From contig JAYRSJ010000005.1 in the NCBI GenBank assembly GCA_041920215.1, positions 134,363 to 198,362 of the forward strand: DNA of 64,000 nucleotides, read 5' to 3'. A model generated the notes under the pieces. The model was not told the origin of the DNA, searched no databases, and saw only the letters and a list, made by a program, of their open reading frames with translations. Source of the DNA: JAYRSJ01 sp041920215. Lineage in GTDB: Bacteria > Pseudomonadota > Gammaproteobacteria > Burkholderiales > Burkholderiaceae_C. The stretch's first letter is position 1; the number at the start of each line of letters is the position of its first letter. The translations under genes were made by a program, and so were the position numbers. Positions 49,559-59,821 of the stretch are shown one piece after another.

Positions 49559-49586
49559 GATGGCGGCATTATCGAACTTGGGAAAC

Positions 49587-49613
49587 AAAAAAGGCCCTGC
49601 AGAGCAGGGCCTT
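49587..49613 (-). terminator. Strong Rho-independent terminator after rplY
   Basis: On the minus strand AAGGCCCTGC-TCT-GCAGGGCCTT is a 10-bp perfect stem followed by a run of T. It separates rplY from pth. Confidence 0.92.
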
Positions 49614-49642
49614 CGCGAGGCGGGAGCCAGGCCGGCGAAGAA

Positions 49643-50272
49643 TTACTTCTTGCCCTTGCCCTTGCCCTTGCCCTTGGCGTCTTCTGCCGGTGCGGCAGCG
49701 ACGATGATTTCCTCGGCCACCGGCTCGACCGGGGTCACGACCACCGGGTTGGGCTTGCCATGGGTGACGACCTTGATGCCGGCGGGCAGCTTCAGATCGT
49801 TGACATGCACCGAGTGACCCTTGGTCAGGCCGCTCAGATCCACCTCGATGAACTCGGGCAGCTGCTTGGCCAGGCAGGTGATGGCCAGCTCGGTGATGAC
49901 GTGGTTGACCGTGCACTTGTCGGTCTTGACGGCAGGCGACTCGGCTTCACCGACGAAATGCAGCGGGATCTTCTTGGTGATCTTGGTCGTCTCGTCGACG
50001 CGCTGGAAGTCGCAGTGCAGCACTTGCGGCTTGTAGGGGTGGACCTGGTAGTCGCGCAGCAGCACTTGCTGCACGGCGCCGCCAAGTTCCATCTCGAGGA
50101 TGGTGCTGTGGAAGGCTTCCTTCTTCAGCGCGTGGAACAGGGCGTTGTGATCCAGCTCGATCATCACGGGCTCGCCGGCACCGAAAACGATGCCCGGCAC
50201 CTTGCCAGCGACGCGCAGGCGGCGGCTCGCTCCGGTCCCCTGCAGCTTGCGCTCAAAAGCGGTGAATTTCAT
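49643..50272 (-). CDS. rplY: 50S ribosomal protein L25/general stress protein Ctc
   Basis: The long (Ctc/TL5) form of L25 that binds 5S rRNA. The 209-residue protein has the N-terminal L25 domain ([27 protein letters not shown]) and the C-terminal beta domain. The end is a Lys/Gly repeat tail ([10 protein letters not shown]), preceded by an acidic/Ala-rich linker. ATG 50272 is preferred over an upstream in-frame GTG-type extension. It lies between prs and pth as in many Burkholderiales. Confidence 0.96.
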   Translation of the reverse strand: MKFTAFERKLQGTGASRRLRVAGKVPGIVFGAGEPVMIELDHNALFHALKKEAFHSTILEMELGGAVQQVLLRDYQVHPYKPQVLHCDFQRVDETTKITKKIPLHFVGEAESPAVKTDKCTVNHVITELAITCLAKQLPEFIEVDLSGLTKGHSVHVNDLKLPAGIKVVTHGKPNPVVVTPVEPVAEEIIVAAAPAEDAKGKGKGKGKK

Positions 50273-50286
50273 GACTAACTCCAAAT

Positions 50287-50307
50287 GAAGAAACGCCACC
50301 ATGGCGT
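50287..50307 (-). terminator. Weak terminator-like hairpin between prs and rplY
   Basis: On the minus strand ACGCCA-TGG-TGGCGT is followed by TTCTTCATTT. The stem is short (6 bp), so read-through from prs into rplY is likely. Confidence 0.4.
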
Positions 50308-50381
50308 CTCAGTGGTGGAAGGCCCGCGACCAGGCTCTTCCGGACAGTGGACCCGGTCTTGCGACCGAGCCCTCTGAATGC

Positions 50382-51344
50382 TCAGAAATTGTTGTTCTGC
50401 TCGCTGAACAAGGACGTCACCGATTCGCCGTCCGAAATACGGCGTATGGTTTCGGCGAACAGGAAGGCGACCGACAGCTGGCGAATCTTGCCGCAGGCCT
50501 TGGCCGCGTCCGACAGCGGGATGGTGTTGCTGATCACCACCTCGTCCAGGTGCGAGCCGGAGATGCGCTCGATCGCCGGGCCGGACAGGATGGGGTGGGT
50601 GCAGTAGGCGAACACGCTCTTGGCGCCACGATCTTTCAGCACCTCGGCGGCTTTCACCAGCGTGCCGGCGGTGTCGATCATGTCATCCATGATCACGCAG
50701 TTGCGGCCGTCGATCTCGCCGATCACATGCATCACTTCGGAGACATTGGCGGCGGGACGGCGCTTGTCGATGATGGCCAGGTCGCAGCCTAGCTGCTTGG
50801 CCAGCGCGCGGGCGCGCACCACGCCACCGACATCGGGGCTGACCACGACCAGGTTCGAGTAGTTGCGGCTCTTCAGGTCGGACAGCAGCACCGGGCTGGC
50901 GTAGATATTGTCGACCGGGATGTCGAAGAAGCCCTGGATCTGGTCGGCATGCAGGTCCATCGTCAGCACGCGCTCGACGCCGACGGTCTCCAGCAGATTG
51001 GCGACCACCTTGGCCGAGATCGGCACGCGGGTGCTGCGCGGACGACGGTCCTGGCGGGCATAGCCGAAATAGGGGATCACCGCGGTGATGCGGCGCGCGC
51101 TGGCACGCTTCAGGGCATCGACCATGATGAGCAGCTCCATCAGGTTCTCATTGGTCGGTGCGCAGGTGGGCTGGATCACGAAAACGTCGCGGGCGCGCAC
51201 GTTTTGCTGAATCTCCACCGTGACCTCGCCGTCCGAGAAACGGCCGACCACAGCGCGGCCGAGCTCAAGACCCAGATGGGTCGCGATTTCTTGGGAAAGG
51301 GCGGGATTGGCGTTGCCGGTGAAGAGGACGGTATTGAGCAGCAC
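50382..51344 (-). CDS. prs: Ribose-phosphate pyrophosphokinase (PRPP synthetase)
   Basis: Makes PRPP from ribose 5-phosphate and ATP; PRPP is needed for histidine, purine, pyrimidine and NAD synthesis. The 320-residue protein shows [30 protein letters not shown], the PRPP signature region [11 protein letters not shown] (about 131-141) and [11 protein letters not shown]. The start codon is GTG 51344, with AAAGGA 7 bases upstream. A tRNA-Gln gene lies 75 bases upstream. Confidence 0.97.
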   Translation of the reverse strand: MLLNTVLFTGNANPALSQEIATHLGLELGRAVVGRFSDGEVTVEIQQNVRARDVFVIQPTCAPTNENLMELLIMVDALKRASARRITAVIPYFGYARQDRRPRSTRVPISAKVVANLLETVGVERVLTMDLHADQIQGFFDIPVDNIYASPVLLSDLKSRNYSNLVVVSPDVGGVVRARALAKQLGCDLAIIDKRRPAANVSEVMHVIGEIDGRNCVIMDDMIDTAGTLVKAAEVLKDRGAKSVFAYCTHPILSGPAIERISGSHLDEVVISNTIPLSDAAKACGKIRQLSVAFLFAETIRRISDGESVTSLFSEQNNNF

Positions 51345-51419
51345 AGGCCATCCTTTGAGAAAGAACCCGTGGCCGGCCAGCAGATACGGGTCGTTTGGCG
51401 GGTTCTTCAGAATATTTGG

Positions 51420-51493
51420 CAGGGGAGGAAGGACTCGAACCCTCGCATGTCGGAATCAAAATCCGATGCCTTGACCAACTTGGCGACTCCCCT
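51420..51493 (-). tRNA. tRNA-Gln (anticodon TTG)
   Basis: On the minus strand a cloverleaf is formed: acceptor AGGGGAG/CTCCCCT with discriminator G, anticodon stem TCGGA/TCCGA with loop TTTTGAT (anticodon TTG), and T loop GGGTTCGAGTCC. CCA is not encoded in full. It lies between ispE and prs, the usual order in Burkholderiales. Confidence 0.95.
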
Positions 51494-51534
51494 ACACAGG
51501 ACACTGCAGAAGCTGCAGCACCCCAAAACTTTTC

Positions 51535-52530
51535 TCAGTCCCTGGCCCAGCCTTGCAGCGGGTGCCTGTCCAGACTGTGGCAGATTTTTCCAACCCATCC
51601 CGGCGGAAGATCCGCCAGCATTGTCGCCATGGATTGGAGCGAACTGCCATCTTTTCCTGTTTCTTCGGCGCTTGCGGCATCCACTCTCGCGAATACCGCA
51701 CTGCCCGAACCTGTCATGCGGCTATTGCCCCACCGGCTCTGCAGCAAACCCAAGGCCTTGACTACGTCGGGGCAAGAGGCTTCTGCCGGTCCTTGCAGGT
51801 CATTGCGACCAAAACCGTCAGCGAGCTTCGCTGCGCCCTGCGCATCCAGACTCACCGCTGCTATCACTTCACCGCTTTGAGCCGCGCTTGTCGCGCCGCT
51901 GTCTGCTGTTTTGTGTTCGCTGCCGTGGTGTGCAGGAAAGCCCGCTACTATAGCCACGCTTTTTGATCTTGCCAAGAGGGGACTCGAAAAAATTTCCTTG
52001 GTCGCGATGCCGGCCGGCGGTTTGAGGACCGCGTAGCGCTGCCGCCGCAGGCTGATCGGATGCAGGATCTCGCCAATGCCTTCGACGAAAGCCGGGCGAC
52101 CGCCGAGGAAGAAGGGCACATCGGCGCCCAGCTTCAGCCCCAGCGGCAGCAGGCGCGCCAGTGGCCAGTCCAGCCCCCACAGCCGGTTGAGGCCCAGCAA
52201 CACGGTGGCGGCGTCCGACGAGCCGCCGCCCATGCCGGCGCCGGCCGGCAGGCGCTTCTCGAGATGGATGTCGGCACCCAGGCCGCAGCCGCTCTCGGCC
52301 TGCAGCAGGCGCGCGGCGCGCAGGCATAGATCCTCGGCCGGCAGATCCGCGCCGGCATTGTCATGACGCTGCAGCAGGCCGTCGCTACGGCGCTCCAGAT
52401 GCAGGGTGTCGGCCCAGTCGATCAGCGTAAAGACCGACTGCAGCAGGTGATAGCCGTCGGGCCGCTTGCCGACCACATGCAGAAAGAGATTGAGCTTGGC
52501 CGGGGCAGGGAGGTCGTAAAGCGCTTGCAT
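51535..52530 (-). CDS. ispE: 4-diphosphocytidyl-2-C-methyl-D-erythritol kinase (IspE)
   Basis: A GHMP kinase of the MEP isoprenoid pathway. It shows PAPAKLNLFLHVVGKRPDGY (8-27) with the active-site Lys, the ATP loop LPAGAGMGGGSSDAA (94-108) and MTGSGSAVFA (272-281). At 331 residues it is about 40 longer than usual: residues about 201-239, between IVAGF and FGRNDLQ, form a low-complexity insert (Ser/Ala/His-rich) with visibly lower GC. Located between lolB and tRNA-Gln. Confidence 0.94.
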   Translation of the reverse strand: MQALYDLPAPAKLNLFLHVVGKRPDGYHLLQSVFTLIDWADTLHLERRSDGLLQRHDNAGADLPAEDLCLRAARLLQAESGCGLGADIHLEKRLPAGAGMGGGSSDAATVLLGLNRLWGLDWPLARLLPLGLKLGADVPFFLGGRPAFVEGIGEILHPISLRRQRYAVLKPPAGIATKEIFSSPLLARSKSVAIVAGFPAHHGSEHKTADSGATSAAQSGEVIAAVSLDAQGAAKLADGFGRNDLQGPAEASCPDVVKALGLLQSRWGNSRMTGSGSAVFARVDAASAEETGKDGSSLQSMATMLADLPPGWVGKICHSLDRHPLQGWARD

Positions 52531-52541
52531 CGCGACAGCGT

Positions 52542-53069
52542 TCAGGGATCGAGACGGGCGCGCAGTATCACCGCTGGCGGGCCCTCGCGGCGCGCCAGCA
52601 GCAGACCCTCGGCATGGCGGCTGAGGTCGATCTGCCAGCCCAGCTGCTCGAAGCGGCCCTCCTGGCCCGCGCTGCTAGGTGCCTCGGGCCAGGGCCGGCC
52701 GCGCAACCAGTCGAATAGCGCCGCCACCGGTACGGCTTCACCGAGCAGTTGCTGGCTCAGCGCGTCCAGGCTTTCATAACGCCGCTGCTCCTGGGGTGTG
52801 TCCAGCCATACCTCGCCGGGGCTCCAGCGCGCGCGTGCCAGCAGGCTGCCCAGCGGCGTGCTGAGGCTCAGCCAGCCCTGGCGGGCATCGCCCACCAGCT
52901 CGAAGCTGCTGTTGCCGCCCTGGCCGCCCTCGATCTGCACGACCAGGCGACCGCTGAGTCGGGGGCCGTCTGGCGGGGCTTGCGGCGGGCGCGGTAGCGC
53001 GCAGCCGCCAAGGCCGGCGATCATCAGCGCGCCCAGCCAGAGCGCGGCTGCGCGTCGGCTGCCGCGCAT
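52542..53069 (-). CDS. lolB: Outer-membrane lipoprotein LolB
   Basis: The receptor that accepts lipoproteins from LolA at the outer membrane. The 175-residue protein has a lipobox ending AGLGGC (Cys23), LSGRLVVQIEG and LGSLLARARWSPGEVWLDTP, then LFDWLRGRPWP, the region typical of LolB. It shares one base with the upstream TPR gene stop and precedes ispE by 11 bases. Confidence 0.9.
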   Translation of the reverse strand: MRGSRRAAALWLGALMIAGLGGCALPRPPQAPPDGPRLSGRLVVQIEGGQGGNSSFELVGDARQGWLSLSTPLGSLLARARWSPGEVWLDTPQEQRRYESLDALSQQLLGEAVPVAALFDWLRGRPWPEAPSSAGQEGRFEQLGWQIDLSRHAEGLLLARREGPPAVILRARLDP

Positions 53070-54814
53070 CAGGGGCGAGCCTGAAGCCGGCGCAGGGTCT
53101 CGCGCAGGGCCTCGTTTTTGGGATCGCGTTGCTGGCCCTCGCGCCAGACGCGCCGGGCCTCGTCGCGCTCGCCGCTAATCCACAGCACCTCGCCCAGATG
53201 GGCGGCGATCTCGGCGTCGGGCCTTGATTGGTAGGCCTGACGCAAGAGCCGGATGGCCTCGGCATGGTTGCCCAGCCGGTACTCGACCCAGCCCAGGCTG
53301 TCGACAATGAAGGGTTCGCTGGGGGCGTACTCCAGCGCCTTGGCGATTAGCGCGCGCGCCTCCTCCAGGCGCTGGCCGCGCTCGGCCAGCGAATAGCCCA
53401 GCGCGTTGTAGGCATGGTAGTGGTCTGGCTTGAGCGCCATCACCCGGCGCAGCAGGGCCTCCATCTCGTCGATGCGGCCCAGCTTCTCGGACATCATGGA
53501 CTGCTCATAGAGCAGGTCCACATCGTTCTCGAAGCGCTGGTTGGCCTGCGCCAGCACCGCATGGGCGGCGGTCCAGTCGCGCGCCTCGCGCAGCAGCTGC
53601 GACTCGGCCACCAGCTTGGCGCGGGCATCCTCGTCGCGCTCGCCGGGCAGGGCCTGCAGCAGCGCGCGTGCCTTGGCCATCTGGCCCTGACGGGCCAGCA
53701 GCGAGGCGCGACGGAAGCTCACCTCCATCAGCCTTTGCGGCGCATCCACCTTGGCCAGCAAGGCCTCGGCCGCCTTCAGATCGCCGCGCATCTCGGCGGC
53801 CTGGGCCTGCAGCAGCCAGGCCTGCTGCCGCTGTTCGACCGTGGCCTGGGGCTGGGCATCGAGGCGCTTCAGATAGGTCTGCAGGGCCTGCTCGGCAGCT
53901 TCCGGATGGCGCAGCTCCAGCTCCATCGCGCCCAGCGCATACCAGGCCTGCAGCTCATCGGGCGCGCTCTGCGTCACCTGGCGGAACTCACGGGCGGCAT
54001 CGGCGGCGCGCTGGCTGCGCGCCAGGCTGCGGCCGTAGGCCAGGCGCAGCGCATGCTGGTCGGGCTGGGCCTGCAGCCGGGCGCTGACCAGGGCTTCGGC
54101 CGCCGGCTGGGCCGACATCAGATCCAGGGCCAGCAGCAGCGGTTCGTCCGCCTGCGGGAAGTCGGCGGCGGCCAGACGGGTCAGGCTCAGACCCAGCTCG
54201 CTGGCGCCAGCGTTCAGCGCCAGCCGGCCGTGCACCAGCAAGGCCATCAGCCGGGTATCGGCCGAACGGGCCTGCTCCTCCAGCAGCGGTGTCATTGCGG
54301 CCAGCACGGCCTTGGGATCGGGCGCACGCTGAAAAAGGCGTGGCAGCGAGGCCAGCACGCCGGGGCGCTGGGCCGCGGGCGTCAGCGTGATCAGCTTGCG
54401 CAGCGGCTCGGCCATCTGCTCCGGCTTGTTCAGCAGGGCCAGCAGCTGCACCACCATCTGCAGCGGCTCGACGGTGTCGGGAAGGTTCTCGGCCCAGGCG
54501 CGCGCAGCCATCAGGGCCTGGTCGCCAGCGCGCGCCTGCAGCGCGATATTGACGACGCGGCGGAACAATGCGGCGTCGCCGGTACGGCGTGCCGCATCCA
54601 GCAGCACCTGGAAGGCCACTGCCGGCTGGCCGGAGCGCAGCTCCATCTCGCCGACCAGCAGCTGGTAGAACAGCGGTGCATCGAGCTGCGAGCTGCTCAG
54701 CGGCGCGCTGGCGGCGGCCGCGGGTGCCGTCTCGCTGCTGGCCTGGGCCGGTAGCAGCGGGCTCAGCAAGGCCAGCAGCAGGGCACTCAGGCGGAAGTGG
54801 CGGGAAGCGGGCAT
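53069..54814 (-). CDS. Exported tetratricopeptide-repeat protein
   Basis: A 581-residue protein with a signal peptide (about 1-25) and many TPR-like helix pairs, such as AYNALGYSLAERGQRLEEAR and AEIAAHLGEVLWISGERDEA near the C-terminus. TPR proteins directly upstream of lolB and ispE are common in Burkholderiales and presumably act in the envelope, but the exact role is unknown. It overlaps lolB by one base and is divergent from mutM. Confidence 0.88.
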   Translation of the reverse strand: MPASRHFRLSALLLALLSPLLPAQASSETAPAAAASAPLSSSQLDAPLFYQLLVGEMELRSGQPAVAFQVLLDAARRTGDAALFRRVVNIALQARAGDQALMAARAWAENLPDTVEPLQMVVQLLALLNKPEQMAEPLRKLITLTPAAQRPGVLASLPRLFQRAPDPKAVLAAMTPLLEEQARSADTRLMALLVHGRLALNAGASELGLSLTRLAAADFPQADEPLLLALDLMSAQPAAEALVSARLQAQPDQHALRLAYGRSLARSQRAADAAREFRQVTQSAPDELQAWYALGAMELELRHPEAAEQALQTYLKRLDAQPQATVEQRQQAWLLQAQAAEMRGDLKAAEALLAKVDAPQRLMEVSFRRASLLARQGQMAKARALLQALPGERDEDARAKLVAESQLLREARDWTAAHAVLAQANQRFENDVDLLYEQSMMSEKLGRIDEMEALLRRVMALKPDHYHAYNALGYSLAERGQRLEEARALIAKALEYAPSEPFIVDSLGWVEYRLGNHAEAIRLLRQAYQSRPDAEIAAHLGEVLWISGERDEARRVWREGQQRDPKNEALRETLRRLQARP

Positions 54815-54930
54815 GTGGATGAGCTCCTGATGCGTGAGCCGCCATCATGGGGCAGCTTTGTTGCTGGATTGTAGGAGCGCGCTTGGGCCGGTGCCGGCAG
54901 GCATGGCGCGGCCTACGTATCATCGCGCCC

Positions 54931-55758
54931 ATGCCTGAACTGCCCGAAGTCGAGGTCACCCGCCGCAGCTTTGCCGATGCCATCGCCGGTGCCCGGGTGC
55001 AGGCGGTGCAGCTGGGCAAGCCGCTGCGCTGGCCGCTGGGCATCGCGCCTGCCGCGCTGCAGGGTTGCCGGGTCGGCGCCGTGAGCCGGCGCGGCAAGTA
55101 TCTGTGGCTGCCGCTGGAGGAGGGCGTCGCCGCGGGCGGGCTGCTGCTGCATCTGGGCATGTCGGGATCGCTGGGTTTCAGCGTCGCGCCGCCGCCGCCC
55201 GGGCCGCATGACCATTTCGATTTGCGCACCGAGCGCGGCGTGCTGCGCCTGCATGACCCGCGTCGCTTCGGCGCCGTGGTCTGGTCACCGGCGCTGGACC
55301 AGGCGCCGGCGGCGCAGTTGCTGGCCGGGCTGGGGCTGGAGCCTTTCGATCCGCGTTTCGATGGAGCGCATCTGCATGCCGGCCTGAGCGGCCGGCGCGT
55401 CGCGATCAAGCAGGCCCTGCTGGCCGGCGACATCGTCGTCGGTGCCGGCAATATCTATGCCTGTGAGGCCCTGTTCCTGGCCGGCATCGACCCCCGCCTG
55501 CCGGCCGGCAAGCTGAGCCGGCCGCGCTGCGCACGGCTGGCGACCGTGCTGCGCCAGGTGCTGAGCCAGGCCCTGGAGGCCGGCGGCACGACCTTGCGCG
55601 ACTTCAGGAACGCCCATGGTGTGGCCGGCAGCTTCCAGATGCAGGCCCAGGTCTATGGCCGCGAGGGCCAGCCCTGCCGGGTCTGCGGCACGCCGCTGCG
55701 GCGCATCGTCCAGGGCCAGCGCTCGACCTTCTTCTGCCCTCAATGTCAAAAACGATAG
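54931..55758 (+). CDS. mutM: Formamidopyrimidine-DNA glycosylase (MutM/Fpg)
   Basis: Removes 8-oxoguanine and other oxidised purines. The 275-residue enzyme begins [12 protein letters not shown] (Pro2 nucleophile, Glu3), has the catalytic Lys region [21 protein letters not shown], the H2TH segment [14 protein letters not shown] and a C-terminal zinc finger CRVCG ... FFCPQCQ. ATG 54931 was chosen from the conserved N-terminus; TATCAT lies 7 bases upstream. It overlaps mutY by 16 bases. Confidence 0.97.
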   Translation: MPELPEVEVTRRSFADAIAGARVQAVQLGKPLRWPLGIAPAALQGCRVGAVSRRGKYLWLPLEEGVAAGGLLLHLGMSGSLGFSVAPPPPGPHDHFDLRTERGVLRLHDPRRFGAVVWSPALDQAPAAQLLAGLGLEPFDPRFDGAHLHAGLSGRRVAIKQALLAGDIVVGAGNIYACEALFLAGIDPRLPAGKLSRPRCARLATVLRQVLSQALEAGGTTLRDFRNAHGVAGSFQMQAQVYGREGQPCRVCGTPLRRIVQGQRSTFFCPQCQKR

Positions 55759-56783
55759 TTCTGCCCACCGATTTCGCCACCCTGCTGGTGGCTTGGCAGC
55801 GCCAGCATGGCCGCCACGCACTGCCCTGGCAGCAAAGTCGCGATCCCTACCGCGTCTGGCTGTCCGAGATCATGCTGCAGCAGACCCAGGTGACGACGGT
55901 GCTGGGCTATTACGCGCGCTTTCTGGCGCGTTTCCCCGACGTGGCCAGCCTGGCCGCCGCGCCGCTGGACGAGGTGCTGGCGCTGTGGGCCGGCCTGGGC
56001 TACTACAGCCGGGCGCGCAATCTGCACCGCTGTGCGCAGGCGGTGATGGAGCGCCACGGCGGCGCCTTTCCGGCCAGCGCGGCGCTGCTGGCCGAGCTGC
56101 CGGGTATAGGCCGTTCGACGGCCGCGGCGATCGCCGCCTTCTGCTTCGAGGAGCGGGTCGCCATACTGGACGGCAATGTCAAGCGCGTGCTGAGCCGCCT
56201 GCTGGCGTTTGACGGCGATCTGGCCAGCAGCACCCAGGAAAAGCGGCTCTGGCAGTTGGCGGAGAACCTGCTGCCGGCGGCCGGCGCCGATATGCCGGCC
56301 TACACCCAGGGGCTGATGGACCTGGGCGCCGGCCTGTGCGCGGCGCGCTCGCCGCAATGCCTGCTGTGCCCGGTCAGCGCGCTCTGCAAGGGGCTGGCCC
56401 AGGGCGACCCTGGCCGGCTGCCGCTGCGCAGCCGCAAGCTCAAGCGCAGCCGGCGCGAGAACTGGTGGCTGTGGCTGGAGCAACGGGGTCAGGTCTTGCT
56501 GCAGCAGCGTCCGGACAAGGGTGTCTGGGCCGGCCTGTGGAGCCTACCGATGTTCGAGGACGAGGCCAGCCTGCTGCAGCAAGCCGGGCCGCTGGCCCTC
56601 GCCGAGCCGGCGGTGCTGCCGCGCATCGAGCATGCGCTGACCCATTTCGACTGGGTGCTGCACACCCGCCGCCTCGAGCTTCCGGACGAGCAAGCCGTAC
56701 CGCTGACGGGGCAGTGGGTGGCCCGCGAGGCCCTGCCCGCCTATGCGCTGCCGGCGCCGCTGAAAAAGCTGCTGATCGGCTGA
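55743..56783 (+). CDS. mutY: Adenine DNA glycosylase (MutY)
   Basis: Removes adenine mispaired with 8-oxoguanine, complementing MutM. The 346-residue enzyme has catalytic Glu42 in [10 protein letters not shown], the helix-hairpin-helix [12 protein letters not shown] (119-130), Asp143 in [10 protein letters not shown] and the [4Fe-4S] ligands Cys199, Cys206, Cys209 and Cys215. A C-terminal Nudix-like domain follows. It overlaps mutM by 16 bases. Confidence 0.97.
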   Translation: MSKTIVLPTDFATLLVAWQRQHGRHALPWQQSRDPYRVWLSEIMLQQTQVTTVLGYYARFLARFPDVASLAAAPLDEVLALWAGLGYYSRARNLHRCAQAVMERHGGAFPASAALLAELPGIGRSTAAAIAAFCFEERVAILDGNVKRVLSRLLAFDGDLASSTQEKRLWQLAENLLPAAGADMPAYTQGLMDLGAGLCAARSPQCLLCPVSALCKGLAQGDPGRLPLRSRKLKRSRRENWWLWLEQRGQVLLQQRPDKGVWAGLWSLPMFEDEASLLQQAGPLALAEPAVLPRIEHALTHFDWVLHTRRLELPDEQAVPLTGQWVAREALPAYALPAPLKKLLIG

Positions 56784-56834
56784 GCTTGGCGCTCTGCTCG
56801 CGGCCTCAGCCCCAAGCCTTGCGCCGCGAATACC

Positions 56835-57161
56835 ATGAATGCCCCGGTCAAATCTGCCGTCGAATCCGCCATCCTTGCTGCGGTGGTGGCCATTGTCTGC
56901 CTGTGGATGCTGGTGTCGGCCAACCAGGGCCTGGAAGAGCCTTCGGCCGGGCGCCTGACCCTGCTGAGCCTGGGGCTGGGCATAGGCGTTGTGGCGCACT
57001 GGACCTATCTGGCCCTGGCTCTGCGGGCCGACGGCCGTTCGCTGCTGGGCTGGATTCCGGCCCTGGTGCTGCTGTGCCCCTTCGGCTCGGTGGTGGCCCT
57101 GGTATTGCTGAGTTCCGGCAAGCCCGAGACAGGCACGGACCGGGAAGGCGCCGCTTCCTGA
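56835..57161 (+). CDS. Small membrane protein of unknown function
   Basis: A 108-residue protein with three hydrophobic segments (about residues 12-30, 42-64 and 74-92). I recognise no family. It follows mutY by 51 bases on the same strand and is convergent to rapZ. The start ATG 56835 has no strong ribosome site. Confidence 0.65.
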   Translation: MNAPVKSAVESAILAAVVAIVCLWMLVSANQGLEEPSAGRLTLLSLGLGIGVVAHWTYLALALRADGRSLLGWIPALVLLCPFGSVVALVLLSSGKPETGTDREGAAS

Positions 57162-57176
57162 GGTCGGCGCGTCGGC

Positions 57177-58109
57177 TCAGCGGGCGTCCAGCTCGCGGTG
57201 CCGCTTCAGCACATGGCCGTGGCTGGCGAACTGCCGGGTCAGGGTCTCGACCAGATAGACCGAACGGTGTTGGCCGCCGGTGCAGCCGATCGCGACGGTC
57301 AGGTAACTGCGCTGGTCAGCGGCAAAATTGGGCAGCCACTGACGCAGAAAACCGCTGATCTGCCCCAGCATCAGTCCGACCTCGGGCTGGGCCTGCAGGA
57401 AATCGGCCACCGGCGCGTCGCGTCCGGTCAGCGGGCGCAGCTCGCGGTCGTAATAGGGGTTTGGCAGCACCCGCACATCGAAGACGAAATCTGCATCGCT
57501 GGGCACGCCGTGCTTGAAGGCGAAGGACTCGAACACCAGGGTCAGCGAATCGCCCGCCACCACCACCAGATCGCGCACCCAAGCGCGCAGCTGGGCGGCG
57601 CGCAGCAGGCTGGTGTCGATCACGGTGGATTCGACCCGCAGCGCCGCCAGCAGCTCGCGTTCCAGCTCGATCGCGTCCAGCAGCGCCCTGTGCTCGTCCT
57701 GATGGCTGATGTCCTGGCGCAGCGGATGCGGGCGGCGGGTTTCCGAGAAGCGCCGCATCAGCGCGTCGGTATTGGCGTCGAGGAAGATGGAGCGCACCGC
57801 GACACCCTCGCTGCGCAGCTGCTTGATCAGCGGTAGCAGATGGGGCAGGGAGCCGGCGCTGCGCACATCGACCGCGATCGCGACGCGGCGCTTGCCGCGC
57901 TGCTTTTCCAGCTTCAGGAAGTCCAGCAGCAATTCGGGCGGCAGGTTGTCCACGCAGAAGAAGCCGGCGTCCTCGAGCGCATGCATGGCCACCGACTTGC
58001 CGCCGCCCGACACGCCGGTGACCAGCACCACATCGCTTTGCTGCTGCGCCGGCGCGCCGGTGGAAGCCGGCGCCACCGTTGCCGTCACGGGCTGTGCTGT
58101 GCTCGTCAT
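57177..58109 (-). CDS. rapZ: RNase adapter protein RapZ
   Basis: A nucleotide-binding protein (YvcJ/RapZ family) that in Escherichia coli directs RNase E to the sRNA GlmZ. The 310-residue protein has the P-loop GVSGGGKS (32-39), VDNLPPELL and the C-terminal [15 protein letters not shown]. The N-terminal about 25 residues are a Thr/Ala-rich extension. It overlaps recN by 4 bases. The kinase gene hprK, often a neighbour, is absent. Confidence 0.94.
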   Translation of the reverse strand: MTSTAQPVTATVAPASTGAPAQQQSDVVLVTGVSGGGKSVAMHALEDAGFFCVDNLPPELLLDFLKLEKQRGKRRVAIAVDVRSAGSLPHLLPLIKQLRSEGVAVRSIFLDANTDALMRRFSETRRPHPLRQDISHQDEHRALLDAIELERELLAALRVESTVIDTSLLRAAQLRAWVRDLVVVAGDSLTLVFESFAFKHGVPSDADFVFDVRVLPNPYYDRELRPLTGRDAPVADFLQAQPEVGLMLGQISGFLRQWLPNFAADQRSYLTVAIGCTGGQHRSVYLVETLTRQFASHGHVLKRHRELDAR

Positions 58110-59815
58110 GTCTTGGCCTTCTTGCCGCGCGCCGCGGCGCTTGTTGTCGTCGATGTCGACTCGCGCGACAGGTCCAGCATCTCCTGCGCATGGGCCAGAC
58201 TGGCCGAGGACAGGCGTTCGCCGCCCAGCATGCGGGCGATCTCGTTGACCCGCGCCTCGCCGGCCACCGCCAGCACCTCGCTGCTGGTGGCACCGTCACG
58301 CAGCGATTTGGCCACCAGGTAGTGGTGGTCGGCGCAGGCTGCCACCTGGGGCAGATGAGTGACGGCCAGCACCTGGGCCGAGCGGCCTAGCTGCTTCATC
58401 AGCCGGCCCACCGTCTCGGCCACCGCGCCACCGACGCCGGCATCGATCTCGTCGAAGATCAGCGTCGGCGCGCTGCCCTGCTCCAGCTGGCAGGTGGTGA
58501 CCGCAATCGCCAGCGCGATGCGCGAGAGCTCGCCGCCCGAGGCGACCTTGGCCAGCGGGCGTGGCGTGCTGCCGGCATGGCCGGCCACCAGGAACTCGGC
58601 CGACTCCAGGCCGAAGCTCTGCGGCTGCTCCTGGGCCGTCAGGCTGACCTCGAAGCGGCCGCCGACCATGCCCAGCTGTTGCATGGCCAGACTGACGGCC
58701 TGGGCCAGCCGCGGGGCGGCGCCGGCACGCGCCTGGCTGGTCTTGCGGGCTTCCTCATCGAAGCCGCGCCGCGCGGCGGCCAGAGTCTGCTCCAGCGCGG
58801 CCACATCGCTGGCCTCGTCCAGAGCCTGCAGCTCGGCCTTCCACTGCGCCAGCAGACCGGGCAGCTCGGCGGGCGGGCGGCGATAGCGGCGTGCCAGGGT
58901 CATCCAGGCCGATAGGCGTTCGTCCAGCTCGGCCAGGCGCTCGGGCTCCAGCTCGGCCTTGTGCAGATAGGCGCTGAGCGTGTGGGCGGCATCGCGCAGC
59001 TGGGCCTGGGCACCCTGCAGGGCCTCGACCGCCGGCAGCAGGCGTGGGTCATAGTCCTGCACCTTGGCCAGCGCATCCATGGCCCGGTCGGCCAGGCTCT
59101 CGGCGCTGGGCTCGTCTTCGCTGAGCGCCTGCAGCGCCAGACGCGCGCCGTCCAGCAGTGCGGCGGCATGCGCCAGGCGCTGATGCTCGGCATTGAGCGG
59201 CTCCCATTCGTCGGCGCCGGGCGCGAGCCGGCCCACTTCTTCGATCTGCCACTGCAGGCGCTCGCGCTCGCGCGCCAGCTCGCCGCTGCGCGCCTGGGCG
59301 GCCTCCAGCCTGTCGCTGGCCTGGCGCCAGGCGCCGTGGGCGGCGGCCAGCGCGCGCGTGTCCAGGCCGGCATAGGCATCGAGCAGGGCGCGCACCGAGG
59401 CGGGCCGGGTCAGGCCCTGCCAGGCATGCTGGCCGTGAATGTCGAGCAGGCTGTCGGCGGTCTCACGCAGCTGGCTGACGGTGGCCACGCTGCCGTTGAT
59501 CCAGGCGCGGCTCTTGCCCTGAGCATCGATCACGCGACGCAGCAGCAGGGTGTCGGCCTCGGCATCGAAGCCGGCCTCGTCCAGCCAGGCGCGCAGGCCG
59601 GCGGGCCGGTCGAACTCGGCCGAGATCTCGGCGCGGGCCGCACCCTCGCGCACCACGCCGGCATCGGCGCGCTGGCCCAGCACCAGCTGCAGTGCGTCGA
59701 TCAGGATGGACTTGCCGGCGCCGGTCTCGCCGGTCAGCACTGCGAAGCCGCTGTCGAACTCCAGCTCCAGGGCCGGGACGATGACGAAATCCTTCAGGCT
59801 CAGGCGCCTCAGCAT
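58106..59815 (-). CDS. recN: DNA repair protein RecN
   Basis: An SMC-like ATPase for double-strand break repair. The 569-residue protein has Walker [15 protein letters not shown] (30-43), long coiled-coil stretches, signature LSRIALAIA with SGGE, and Walker [14 protein letters not shown]. It lies 6 bases downstream of nadK and overlaps rapZ. Confidence 0.96.
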   Translation of the reverse strand: MLRRLSLKDFVIVPALELEFDSGFAVLTGETGAGKSILIDALQLVLGQRADAGVVREGAARAEISAEFDRPAGLRAWLDEAGFDAEADTLLLRRVIDAQGKSRAWINGSVATVSQLRETADSLLDIHGQHAWQGLTRPASVRALLDAYAGLDTRALAAAHGAWRQASDRLEAAQARSGELARERERLQWQIEEVGRLAPGADEWEPLNAEHQRLAHAAALLDGARLALQALSEDEPSAESLADRAMDALAKVQDYDPRLLPAVEALQGAQAQLRDAAHTLSAYLHKAELEPERLAELDERLSAWMTLARRYRRPPAELPGLLAQWKAELQALDEASDVAALEQTLAAARRGFDEEARKTSQARAGAAPRLAQAVSLAMQQLGMVGGRFEVSLTAQEQPQSFGLESAEFLVAGHAGSTPRPLAKVASGGELSRIALAIAVTTCQLEQGSAPTLIFDEIDAGVGGAVAETVGRLMKQLGRSAQVLAVTHLPQVAACADHHYLVAKSLRDGATSSEVLAVAGEARVNEIARMLGGERLSSASLAHAQEMLDLSRESTSTTTSAAARGKKAKT

Positions 59816-59821
59816 CTTGGA

